A stretch of DNA of 44,896 nucleotides from a virus. How positions within the stretch are numbered: position 1 is the stretch's first letter; the number at the start of each line of letters is the position of its first letter. The stretch is taken from positions 1 to 44,896 of IMG/VR virus record IMGVR_UViG_3300018469_000002; one strand, given 5' to 3'. The notes under the pieces were generated by a model. That model was given only the letters and a program-made list of their open reading frames with translations, had not been told where the DNA came from and did not search any database. Shown here in pieces: positions 6,617-13,900 of this stretch. Both the position numbers and the translations under genes were made by a program.

Positions 6617-7875
6617 TGGACAGGATAGTTCTCAGTGTACTGCGTGACCGAGGCAAGTTCCGGCAGCTACGCGGAGCAGTACCGGATGACCTCATGGGCC
6701 AAGAGACTGTCGCCATGTTGTCGTGGTACTCCGCGTACTTTCAAGCATTCCCCGATGCTACTAATGTAGAGGTAGATGCGCTGCGTAGCCTGTTCATTCT
6801 TCGAGCAGGTAGTACCAGCACTCCGGAGCAGCTCGCAGTAATGAAGCTGCTCATTAACAAGCTGGAAGAACCAGTAGACCCGATGGAGGCCGAGGGCATC
6901 ACTCGTACGTTGTACGAGCGGGATGCCGCAGGTCGGGCGGCGGCGTTGTTGAACCGGTACAACGCAGGGGATGAGGTTGAGATTCTGTATGAACTCGGCC
7001 GACTGGCTCAGGAAGGCACTCGGAACACCAATGCCGCATCCCCTAGCTCATACGTTGATACCCCAATTGAGGACTTGCTGTTGGAGTACCAGAACGATCG
7101 GGGATTGAAGATGGTCACACTGGCTCTTCAATCGACCGTAGGCGGCCTGCAAGGTGGTGACACTGTGTTGGTAGCCGGTCGTCCTGATAAGGGCAAGACG
7201 AGCCTGCTGGCTGCGAATCTGACGTACTTCGCCACACAGCTTAAAAGTTTAGGTCTGGATGGCAGGCCAATCCTATGGCTGAACAACGAGGGTTCTGGTA
7301 AGCGTATCGTCCCACGAATCTATCAGGCAGCACTTAAGATAGACTTCGCGGAGCTGGTGCGGTTGAGTAATGCCGGGGAGCTAACCGATAAGTACAACGC
7401 CGCGGTAGATGGGCAGCGTATTATCGTGAAGGATTGCCATGGCAGTACCATGGGCCAGCTTGAACAAATCATTGAAGAGTTCAACCCATGTGTGGTGGTG
7501 TTCGATATGATGGCGAACTTCCGTATCGGTGGCGTGAACGGTGGGAACAAGACGGATGCAGAGGAGCAGAAGTACCAAGAGATGCGTGAGATGGCTGTGC
7601 GGCATGACTTTGTTGGCATGCCTACTATCCAAATCTCCGCGGATGGTGATGACCAGTTGTTCCCACCGTACAGTGCGCTCAAAGACTCCAAGACGGGCGT
7701 ACAGGGTGCGGTGGACGTAATCCTAATGATGGGCGCTTTAAATGCAGCAGAGGCCGCACAGCTCCGAGGATTCAGTACTCCGAAGAACAAGCGGCAGATG
7801 CAAGGTAAACCAAGCAACGTGCAATCACAGGTGTTCTTTGATGCCCCACGTTGCGTATTCGAGGACGGCGCATAA
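6616..7875 (+). CDS. Replicative DNA helicase (DnaB/RecA-fold), 419 aa
   Basis: The helicase unwinds the fork as a ring. An N-terminal helical domain (about 1-150) is followed by the RecA-like motor. Walker A is GRPDKGKTS at 188-196, and Walker B is VVVFDMM with D297. A following segment QISADGDDQLF fits the H3/H4 region, and KDSKTGVQGAVDVIL near 355-370 fits the end of the motor with the arginine-finger area. It has no zinc or TOPRIM part, since the primase is encoded separately just upstream. The ATG overlaps the stop of the small membrane gene. Confidence 0.88.
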   Translation: MDRIVLSVLRDRGKFRQLRGAVPDDLMGQETVAMLSWYSAYFQAFPDATNVEVDALRSLFILRAGSTSTPEQLAVMKLLINKLEEPVDPMEAEGITRTLYERDAAGRAAALLNRYNAGDEVEILYELGRLAQEGTRNTNAASPSSYVDTPIEDLLLEYQNDRGLKMVTLALQSTVGGLQGGDTVLVAGRPDKGKTSLLAANLTYFATQLKSLGLDGRPILWLNNEGSGKRIVPRIYQAALKIDFAELVRLSNAGELTDKYNAAVDGQRIIVKDCHGSTMGQLEQIIEEFNPCVVVFDMMANFRIGGVNGGNKTDAEEQKYQEMREMAVRHDFVGMPTIQISADGDDQLFPPYSALKDSKTGVQGAVDVILMMGALNAAEAAQLRGFSTPKNKRQMQGKPSNVQSQVFFDAPRCVFEDGA

Positions 7876-8081
7876 TGGCTGAACTATATTCAAAAGAAGA
7901 CATGACACTGATTAACCAATTCGTTTCCGGACTGGTAGCCCCGCCGGGGCCACATGATACGGACGCTGTACTTGCAGAGCGTATTCAGCGTGCATTCAGA
8001 ACGGCCCGCGTCATGCTCATTGTGAGCAAAGAAGTGGCAGCGACACAAGCACCTATTAAGCGTGTACGTAAAGGTGGTTAG
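7875..8081 (+). CDS. Hypothetical protein, 68 aa
   Basis: The ATG at 7875 overlaps the helicase stop (TAATG). The product MAELYSKEDMTLINQFVSG is helical, with a basic C-terminus, IKRVRKGG. No motif or family is recognised. It lies between helicase and ligase genes and is translated with them, so a part in replication is possible but unproven. Confidence 0.55.
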   Translation: MAELYSKEDMTLINQFVSGLVAPPGPHDTDAVLAERIQRAFRTARVMLIVSKEVAATQAPIKRVRKGG

Positions 8082-8082
8082 C

Positions 8083-8283
8083 ATGCACTGGCGACCTACG
8101 GCGGTAGACTTATATCAGTGGGCCGCTGACCTGAATCACATGACCCACTCCCCTCGACCATACAGAGAACCAAGACATGGCGAAACAACCACGGTTACTG
8201 AAAGTGAACTGCCAGAGACCCACCAACTGGTCAGAGTCACAGATTACACGGGCTATTACCCAACACGGGTACGTCCTCGGTGA
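8083..8283 (+). CDS. Hypothetical protein overlapping the ligase start, 66 aa
   Basis: ATG 8083 has AAAGGTGG just upstream. The first 31 codons fill the gap between the previous gene and the ligase; the remainder (about 107 bases) runs in another frame over the start of the ligase. The product begins MHWRPTAVDLYQWAADLN, which is protein-like, but the overlapped part (Thr/Arg/Pro-rich) is less convincing. It is either a true overlapping gene or one that has lost its original stop. No family is recognised. Confidence 0.4.
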   Translation: MHWRPTAVDLYQWAADLNHMTHSPRPYREPRHGETTTVTESELPETHQLVRVTDYTGYYPTRVRPR

Positions 8284-9115
8284 GTTCAAAGAAGATGGCT
8301 TCCGGTTTCATGCGTTCATCATGGATGGTGATGTGAAGATTGTGACCCGTGAGGGTATCGAGATTCGCTCATTGGAAGACCGGAAGCGATACCTTCGTGG
8401 GCTGCTTGAGACGCTCCCTGCGGGCTTCTATGTGGACGGCGAGGTGGTTGTACCGGGCATCCCGTTTGAGCAAGCCAGTGGCATCTTGCGGCGCTTTGAG
8501 AAGGTACCTGATGAGTACACCACGATGTTCCATGTATGGGATACCGCGGCAATCACTGCGCTTACCGGTGCTGAAGTATTTGTGGTTCCTTACGTTATGC
8601 GCAAGGAATTCCTACTGAAAAAGATGTTGGAAGTTCCCTACCCCAGCATATTTGTGAAGTACACAGAAGCTAAGGTTCTGCACAGTATTCCAGAGTGCCA
8701 TGAGTTCTTTGAGTTCGCCCGGAAGTACAATAAAGAAGGCGCGGTAATCAAGAACCCACAGGACGGTACGAAGAATGGCAAGGTCATGGGCTGGTGGAAA
8801 CTCAAGCCGGAAGATACCTGTGATGGTAAGATTACCGGCTTAGTGTGGGGTACCGCGGGCTTGGCTAATGAGGGTAAAGTAATCGGCTTCCGCGTACTGC
8901 TCGAGAATGGTGTTACCACGAACGTGACCGGCATTACACAGGCGCAGATGCAGGAGTTCACTGAGCAGGCAAATACACATTGGGACACCGTAAATCCGTA
9001 CAACGGGCGTTACGTGGAGATTGAGTTCATGGAATACACGGACACAGGCGACCTGCGACACGGAAACTTCAAGTGCTTCCGTGACTTAGAGTACTGTCCG
9101 GGTGTTAAGTTTTAA
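8177..9115 (+). CDS. ATP-dependent DNA ligase, 312 aa
   Basis: The enzyme seals nicks using a covalent lysine-AMP. Motif I is FKEDGFR with K38 as the adenylated lysine. FYVDGEVVVPG (about 92-102) matches motif III/IIIa with the key Glu, and EGAVIKNPQDG (about 187-197) matches motif IV. WWKLKP (about 206-211) gives the lysines of motif V. An OB-fold domain follows to the C-terminus. The length is normal for small phage ligases such as that of T7. The ribosome site is weak (AGAGAA), so translation may be coupled to the overlapping upstream ORF. Confidence 0.88.
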   Translation: MAKQPRLLKVNCQRPTNWSESQITRAITQHGYVLGEFKEDGFRFHAFIMDGDVKIVTREGIEIRSLEDRKRYLRGLLETLPAGFYVDGEVVVPGIPFEQASGILRRFEKVPDEYTTMFHVWDTAAITALTGAEVFVVPYVMRKEFLLKKMLEVPYPSIFVKYTEAKVLHSIPECHEFFEFARKYNKEGAVIKNPQDGTKNGKVMGWWKLKPEDTCDGKITGLVWGTAGLANEGKVIGFRVLLENGVTTNVTGITQAQMQEFTEQANTHWDTVNPYNGRYVEIEFMEYTDTGDLRHGNFKCFRDLEYCPGVKF

Positions 9116-9116
9116 T

Positions 9117-9142
9117 TAGATGTCCACTCAAAGGGGAGATGG
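9117..9142 (+). promoter_or_regulatory. Candidate phage RNA polymerase promoter 1
   Basis: The site TAGATGTCCACTCAAAGGGG is nearly identical to sites at 20232 and 42607. It lies in one of the few gaps between genes. The part CACTCAAAGGGGAGA resembles T7-class promoter CACTATAGGGAGA, placing transcription start in the G-run. It would drive the HNH gene, the DNA polymerase and genes downstream. Confidence 0.65.
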
Positions 9143-9171
9143 TAATCTAATTAATTAAATGAGGTATTCTA

Positions 9172-9660
9172 ATGGTAGCACCACAGTGGACAGTCCTATC
9201 AGAAGCTGGTAGGAATACACGTAGTCAACTGTTACTCAATGTAGTATGCACTTGCGGTACTACACGTATCATCACAGAGGATAGTTATAAACGCGGTTTA
9301 TCTAAATCCTGTGGTTGCTACCGGATAACATCCAGACATTCAAGAGCCAGTGATGGTAAACCATCACCAACTTATTATTCTTGGCAGTCTATGAAAACAC
9401 GCTGCTTAAACCCTAATGCTGCGGACTACCCACACTATGGAGGGCGTGGTATTACTGTAGACCCTACTTGGATGTACTTCCCTAACTTCCTAAAAGATAT
9501 GGGTGTACGTCCAGCAGGTTGTACTCTGGATAGAGTGGACGTTAACAAGGGTTACTCACCAGATAATTGTAGGTGGGCAACAAATATAGAGCAACGTGCT
9601 AACCAACGGCCGCACAAACGGAGCGTTAAGAATGTACCAGATATTAATTTGGGACGTTGA
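9172..9660 (+). CDS. HNH homing endonuclease upstream of DNA polymerase, 162 aa
   Basis: The N-terminus has two CxC pairs (C26-x-C28, C47-x-C49) that look like a zinc knuckle. After it comes TYYSWQSMKTRCLNP, GGRGI and LDRVDVNKGYSPDNCRWAT at 119-137, the pattern of phage HNH proteins in which this Arg/Asp/Asn-rich block carries the active site. The last 29 bases overlap the start of the DNA polymerase gene. Its base composition is more AT-rich than its neighbours, a sign of recent arrival. It is preceded directly by a phage-type promoter. It is a free-standing homing nuclease at the edge of a target gene. Confidence 0.85.
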   Translation: MVAPQWTVLSEAGRNTRSQLLLNVVCTCGTTRIITEDSYKRGLSKSCGCYRITSRHSRASDGKPSPTYYSWQSMKTRCLNPNAADYPHYGGRGITVDPTWMYFPNFLKDMGVRPAGCTLDRVDVNKGYSPDNCRWATNIEQRANQRPHKRSVKNVPDINLGR

Positions 9661-10543
9661 GACAGAAAATAATCCTTGGTATGGGCAAGTAGCATCCCCA
9701 TTCAACCCGGATAACTACATAGTTGCATCTGGTTATCGACTGGACACAGTGCATGACGATGGTACTGTGTCAGTGGGTTCCGTTGACTACGTGTACTACA
9801 ACTCCAAGGAGGAGTTTCTAAGCAAGCCGATATCCGATTGGCTGCCCATTACACCTGCCACCACTATAATCGTAGCGCATAATGCGACTTACGAGATTAA
9901 GTGGGCCTTGCAGCATGCTAAGCCACTACTAGAAGACTTCCTGAAACGTGGTGGGCGCATCGCCTGTACCGCTTTGGGTGAGTACTTAGTATCGCACCAG
10001 CAGACGCTGTACCCTTCTCTGGATGAGACAGCAGTGCTGTATGGTGGTGACCACAAGGTCGACGGTGTTAAGATTCTGTGGGAGCAGGGGCACTTGACCT
10101 CGCAGATTGACAAGGACTTGTTGATTCGTTATCTGGCAGGCACCAAGGCAACCACCGGGCAGAGTGGCGACATCGAGAACACCGCCCTGTGCTTCTACGG
10201 GCAACAGGCTAAGCTGGCAGAGATGGGCATGACAGCCATGTTCTGGGAGAGGTGTGATGCACTACTGGCGTTTGCGTACTGTGAGTTCTTCGGTCTGTAC
10301 GTAGACCAAGAGGTAGCCCAGCGCAACCTTGCCGAGCAGGAGGCAGAGATTCTCAGCCTTCGTGAGCAGTTGCATGAATTGTTGCCGAAGGACTTGCCAG
10401 AAGAGGTAGAGTTCAACTGGGGCAGCGACTACCACATGTCAGCTCTGGTTTATGGTGGGCCGGTGAAGTACCGCCACAAGGTGCCGTACGAAGATGGGCG
10501 TAAAGTTAAGAGGGATTACTATGTCTTTGGAGACAGCACTTGA
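9632..10543 (+). CDS. DNA polymerase, N-terminal part (3'-5' exonuclease), 303 aa
   Basis: This is the first part of a split family A DNA polymerase. I chose ATG 9632, because MYQILIWDVETENNPW begins at the Exo I motif (DxE). The Exo II segment is VAHNATYEIKW, and ENTALCFYG with the following WERCDALLAFAYCE area fits the Exo III region. It reads with polymerase-like sequence up to KVKRDYYVFGD and then meets a stop two codons later, where an HNH gene begins. The remaining polymerase continues in a different frame from 10963. No polymerase motif A, B or C is in this part. The two parts may work as separate polypeptides that associate. Confidence 0.85.
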   Translation: MYQILIWDVETENNPWYGQVASPFNPDNYIVASGYRLDTVHDDGTVSVGSVDYVYYNSKEEFLSKPISDWLPITPATTIIVAHNATYEIKWALQHAKPLLEDFLKRGGRIACTALGEYLVSHQQTLYPSLDETAVLYGGDHKVDGVKILWEQGHLTSQIDKDLLIRYLAGTKATTGQSGDIENTALCFYGQQAKLAEMGMTAMFWERCDALLAFAYCEFFGLYVDQEVAQRNLAEQEAEILSLREQLHELLPKDLPEEVEFNWGSDYHMSALVYGGPVKYRHKVPYEDGRKVKRDYYVFGDST

Positions 10544-10991
10544 ATTAAAAGATGGACGGCTGTATTGGAAGGAAGGGAATTACAAGGGCAGGGCTGTGGG
10601 TAGGCCACGAGGTGATGGTTATTACATCTTTCGATACCAAAAGAAAACTTGGTTATACCATAGGGTACTATTCTTCATGGTGCACGGATACTGGCCTAAG
10701 CAGGTTGACCACATTGATGGTAATCCTAGCAACAACACCATAGATAATCTACGGGAGTCAGATGCTAGACGAAACAACCAAAACCTAGCCGCCCCGCGTA
10801 GTCATAATAGATGTTCCTCCTTGGGTGTTTCCATACGCACAAGACAAGGGCGGTTGCGATACCGTGCCAAGATTGTAGTTGATGGAAAGGCTATTGAGCT
10901 TGGGGAATACAAAACCGAAGAAGAAGCAAGTGCTTCCTACCAACAAGCAAAGGTAAAATACCATGTACCGGTTGGAGATAGACTCACATAA
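10521..10991 (+). CDS. HNH-AP2 homing endonuclease splitting the DNA polymerase, 156 aa
   Basis: The product has an HNH core, YHRVLFFMVHGYWPKQVDHIDG (H47, D63-H64) with N71-N72 and NNQNL at 85-89. An AP2-like DNA-binding domain follows at about 101-145 (GVSIRTRQGRLRYRAKI and EEEASASYQQAK). ATG 10521 lies inside the last polymerase codons of part one, and the stop lies in the first codons of part two, so the ORF nearly fills the insert. It is AT-richer than its surroundings. The frame also extends upstream to 10494, but that stretch is polymerase sequence. No room is left for an ordinary group I intron core outside the ORF. Confidence 0.85.
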   Translation: MSLETALELKDGRLYWKEGNYKGRAVGRPRGDGYYIFRYQKKTWLYHRVLFFMVHGYWPKQVDHIDGNPSNNTIDNLRESDARRNNQNLAAPRSHNRCSSLGVSIRTRQGRLRYRAKIVVDGKAIELGEYKTEEEASASYQQAKVKYHVPVGDRLT

Positions 10992-12771
10992 CCCCCCAAC
11001 AGCGCAGCAGATAGCTGAACTGGAGGTACTCTATGGCCCTGTATCCCGCTATAAAAGTGGGAAGAACAAGGGGCAAATTAAAATTCACAGGCTAGGCACT
11101 GATGAAGATGCTAAAAAGTGGGAAGATACGTCGGTACTCCTTCCGGGACTGGTCAATGTATCAGGACTCCCAGCGGGGATTCGTGAGAAGTACGTTGGCA
11201 GACGGGCAGAGTACTGCGGAAAGCGTGTCCTTTGTGATGGCATTACGCCGGTATACTCGACGAGCACGGAAGCCCTCAAAGGACTCAAGAACTTTGTGCC
11301 AGAGGTTGGCCTTATGGTTAAGCTCGCTTCTCTCGAGAAAGACGTAAGTACATACTATTGGAGGGCGGAATATGCCACGGAAGAACATGCAAGGGCGGCT
11401 AGCTTACCAGAAGCAGTGGTCGGTGGAGAACAAGGAGAAGGTTGCCCTACACAACAGGAAGAAACACATAAAGAGGATGTACGGGCTGAGCTGGGACGAT
11501 TGGCAGGGGATGTTAATAGCGTCCAACAACCAGTGCCAAGTATGCCGGAAAGCTGTGCAGGAGAAACCGGGAATTCTGTTGGGGATGAGGGCAGTGCCAG
11601 ACCATTGCCATGCAACGGGAAAAGTTCGGGGTGTGTTGTGTCACACCTGCAACAAGGTTCTGGGGATGGCGGGAGACAGTCTGGAGGGGCTAGGACGCTT
11701 CGTCCAATACCTAAAGTCGGTGTAAATGGGTGTACCAAGGTCAAGGGCATGCTGCAATATGTAGGCCCTGACAGTATCGTGCACCACAGCCTGAACGTGA
11801 CAGCGACTGTGACCACCCGGCTAAGTTCGAGCAACCCGAACCTACAGAACCTCCCACGTGATGGGACGTCTAAGGTTAAGGAGATGTTCACCAGCCGCTT
11901 CGGTGCGGATGGTAAGATTATTGAGGTGGACTACTCAGCGCTGGAAGTTGTAATGCTGTGCGCTATGACGAAAGACAAGGACTTGCTGGCGCTGCTGCAA
12001 GCAGATACCGACATGCACTGTTACCGTCTGGCGTATCGTTTAGGTGAGCCGTACGAGGATGTGTTCAAGAAGTGTCACGACGAGACACACCCAGAGCACA
12101 AGGCGTACAAGCAGATGCGTACGGACATTAAGCCGTTGTCATTCGCAGACCAGTACGGTGCAACAGCGGCCGGCCTATCGTTCAACACGGGGTGTACTCT
12201 GGAGTTCGCACAGGAATTCCAAGCGAACGAAGCGCGTATGTTCCCAATCTCACGTGGGTTCCGTCAGGTAATTGTTGATGAGGTTGAACGTACCGGGGCA
12301 TTACCGGGTAGCATTCACCGTGAAATGGCTGATGACGGTACGTGGCGTGTGTATCGCAGAGGGTACTACCGTGCCCCAAGCAGTACTTGCTACAGCTTCC
12401 GTCAGCATGAGCAGTGGCGTGACGGTAAAGTGGTAATGGATTACAAGCCAACTCAGATGGCGAACTACCCATTCCAAGGTGAGGCCGGTTTCATGATGAG
12501 CACCAGTATGGGGCGTATCTGTCGCTGGTTAATCAGTAAGGACTGGTTCGACAATAAAGTGTGCTTAATCAATAACGTACACGATGCGGCGTACCTCGAT
12601 GCAGCAGACGCAGAGGTAGGGCGTGAGGCAGCAATGGGTGTGAAAGCCATCATGGAAGATGCCCCACGTTATATGACTTCGGTATGGCCGGAGTATGATA
12701 TGGCTGATGTACCATTCCCGGCCGCGGCTGAGATGGGCAGTAGCATGTACAATAAATCACATTTGGAGTAA
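10963..12771 (+). CDS. DNA polymerase, C-terminal part (family A polymerase), 602 aa with inserted loop
   Basis: This part carries the polymerase motifs: motif A VDYSALEVVMLC (D323), motif B DIKPLSFADQYGATAAG and motif C INNVHDAAYLD (D541), with TTRLSSSNPNLQNLPR before motif A. ATG 10963 has AAAGG about ten bases upstream and lies inside the end of the HNH gene; polymerase-like sequence starts near residue 9 (HNPPTAQQ). Residues about 137-255 do not look like polymerase: they are the out-of-frame reading of an endonuclease VII-like ORF (11372-11725), low in hydrophobic residues and rich in Gly, Glu, Ser and Gln. The frame resumes as KVKGMLQYVG. It may be a tolerated loop. Confidence 0.85.
   Translation: MYRLEIDSHNPPTAQQIAELEVLYGPVSRYKSGKNKGQIKIHRLGTDEDAKKWEDTSVLLPGLVNVSGLPAGIREKYVGRRAEYCGKRVLCDGITPVYSTSTEALKGLKNFVPEVGLMVKLASLEKDVSTYYWRAEYATEEHARAASLPEAVVGGEQGEGCPTQQEETHKEDVRAELGRLAGDVNSVQQPVPSMPESCAGETGNSVGDEGSARPLPCNGKSSGCVVSHLQQGSGDGGRQSGGARTLRPIPKVGVNGCTKVKGMLQYVGPDSIVHHSLNVTATVTTRLSSSNPNLQNLPRDGTSKVKEMFTSRFGADGKIIEVDYSALEVVMLCAMTKDKDLLALLQADTDMHCYRLAYRLGEPYEDVFKKCHDETHPEHKAYKQMRTDIKPLSFADQYGATAAGLSFNTGCTLEFAQEFQANEARMFPISRGFRQVIVDEVERTGALPGSIHREMADDGTWRVYRRGYYRAPSSTCYSFRQHEQWRDGKVVMDYKPTQMANYPFQGEAGFMMSTSMGRICRWLISKDWFDNKVCLINNVHDAAYLDAADAEVGREAAMGVKAIMEDAPRYMTSVWPEYDMADVPFPAAAEMGSSMYNKSHLE
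11372..11725 (+). CDS. Endonuclease VII-like homing nuclease nested in DNA polymerase, 117 aa
   Basis: The fold is that of recombination endonuclease VII: C55-QV-C58, PDHCHATGKVRG (D77, H78, H80) and CHTCNK (C90, C93, N94), giving a zinc site plus a beta-beta-alpha-metal active site. A GGAGGG site eight bases before the ATG is provided by polymerase coding sequence (WRAEY). The basic N-terminus may contact DNA. It lies wholly inside the polymerase gene, one base out of frame, and the host frame has no stop across it. Free-standing members of this family act as homing nucleases in phages, so I infer that role, distinct from the resolvase at 15482. Confidence 0.8.
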   Translation: MPRKNMQGRLAYQKQWSVENKEKVALHNRKKHIKRMYGLSWDDWQGMLIASNNQCQVCRKAVQEKPGILLGMRAVPDHCHATGKVRGVLCHTCNKVLGMAGDSLEGLGRFVQYLKSV

Positions 12772-12773
12772 GT

Positions 12774-13028
12774 ATGGACAACCCAGCACCCTATAACTTA
12801 GCACTAGCACTAGCCAATTCTGGCATTTCCGATGAGGACTTACTGTACATATCCGATGCGCTATTCTTCGTCACGCAGCCGGATGAGCCTGAGGCTCAGC
12901 GTTGTTTCGCGCGCCATAAACCGCGGCCGCACATTGGGGCCATACTAGAGCAGGCGTGCAGAGTGCGTAAAATAGATAGCGCCACCGGCACCAAGGTAGT
13001 AACCAGCACCATCGACCTTCTGGCGTGA
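12774..13028 (+). CDS. Hypothetical protein downstream of DNA polymerase, 84 aa
   Basis: The gene follows the polymerase with two bases between, and GGAG lies just before the ATG. The product MDNPAPYNLALALANSGISD is helical, with an acidic N-terminal half and a basic centre (CFARHKPRPHIG). No motif or family is recognised. Its location in the replication block is the only functional hint. Confidence 0.6.
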   Translation: MDNPAPYNLALALANSGISDEDLLYISDALFFVTQPDEPEAQRCFARHKPRPHIGAILEQACRVRKIDSATGTKVVTSTIDLLA

Positions 13029-13081
13029 TTCTGTACTTGCAAGTGAATAACATCCTTCTTAAACAATAGAGTGAGAATTTT

Positions 13082-13891
13082 ATGTCTGATATGAATATCC
13101 TGTCCAGCCTGATTAACGATGCAATCGAAACCCAAGCCGTAGACATGACCGAGGTTGGTTCTGGTGGCGGCGGTCTGATGCCAGCGGGCTACGCAACGGC
13201 TCGCATGGTTACGTACATTGAGCTGGGTGAGCACGTTCAGATTATTGAGGGCAAGGCTAAGCCAGCATCCTCCCAAATCCGTGTGGGCTTCAAGCTGTTT
13301 GGTGGGCCAGATGATTGTTATGAAGGTCGATTCATTAGCACCTTCGACTTGGGTGTGAGTAACAACTCCAAGGCGAATACCAAGAAATTCTTTGACCGCC
13401 TGAACTGGGCAAACGACATGAAGCACTTCGCACAGGGCTTAGGTCGTGGGTTCCTGATTCCAATCACAGTAGCCAAGAGCAAGACCACGGGCAAAGAGAG
13501 CAACCGAATCGACTTGGGTGGTATCCTGCCACCGCTGGATGCTGTGTCGAAAGCCCCATATCCAATCCCAGAAGTTCAGTTGTCTGACTTGAAGTACTTC
13601 TTCTTTGACAAACCTACCAAAGAAACTTGGGACAGCTTGTTCGTTGAGGGTACGTGGGATGATGGCAACAGCAAGAACAACATTCAGGAGAAAATCCTTA
13701 CCGCGGTTAACTTCCCCGGCTCTGCTCTGGAGCAGCTTATCTCAGGTGTTGTTCTGCCAGACTTGGGTGCAGCACCTGCCGCGGCGGCAACCCCAGTAGC
13801 CCCTGCTGTCCCAGATAGCCCAGCACCTGTTGCTCCTCCTACTATGCCCGCTGCACCAGCAGCCCCGGTAGCACCTGTTACACCACAGTAA
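13082..13891 (+). CDS. Conserved replication-block protein, candidate ssDNA-binding, 269 aa
   Basis: The order (after DNA polymerase, before the 5'-3' exonuclease) and the predicted beta-rich body (about 35-165, e.g. ARMVTYIELGEHVQIIEGKA) with many basic and aromatic residues fit a single-stranded DNA-binding or recombination-mediator protein. The end (about 225-269) is a low-complexity Ala/Pro/Val tail. It lacks the acidic C-terminal tail of T7 gp2.5 and most SSBs, so the call is tentative. The N-terminus MSDMNILSSLINDAIE is a helix. The ribosome site is weak. Confidence 0.45.
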   Translation: MSDMNILSSLINDAIETQAVDMTEVGSGGGGLMPAGYATARMVTYIELGEHVQIIEGKAKPASSQIRVGFKLFGGPDDCYEGRFISTFDLGVSNNSKANTKKFFDRLNWANDMKHFAQGLGRGFLIPITVAKSKTTGKESNRIDLGGILPPLDAVSKAPYPIPEVQLSDLKYFFFDKPTKETWDSLFVEGTWDDGNSKNNIQEKILTAVNFPGSALEQLISGVVLPDLGAAPAAAATPVAPAVPDSPAPVAPPTMPAAPAAPVAPVTPQ

Positions 13892-13900
13892 GGACAGCGT

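Noticed and set aside
10535-10983. Group I intron in the DNA polymerase gene
   Set aside because: The insert is almost wholly occupied by the HNH ORF, and I could not find the conserved P/Q/R/S core pairing by eye. I did not rule it out; a covariance search would be decisive.
11372-11725. Intein in the DNA polymerase
   Set aside because: The in-frame insert has no intein start Cys/Ser block, no TxxH block and no His-Asn end. The recognisable protein is in another frame.
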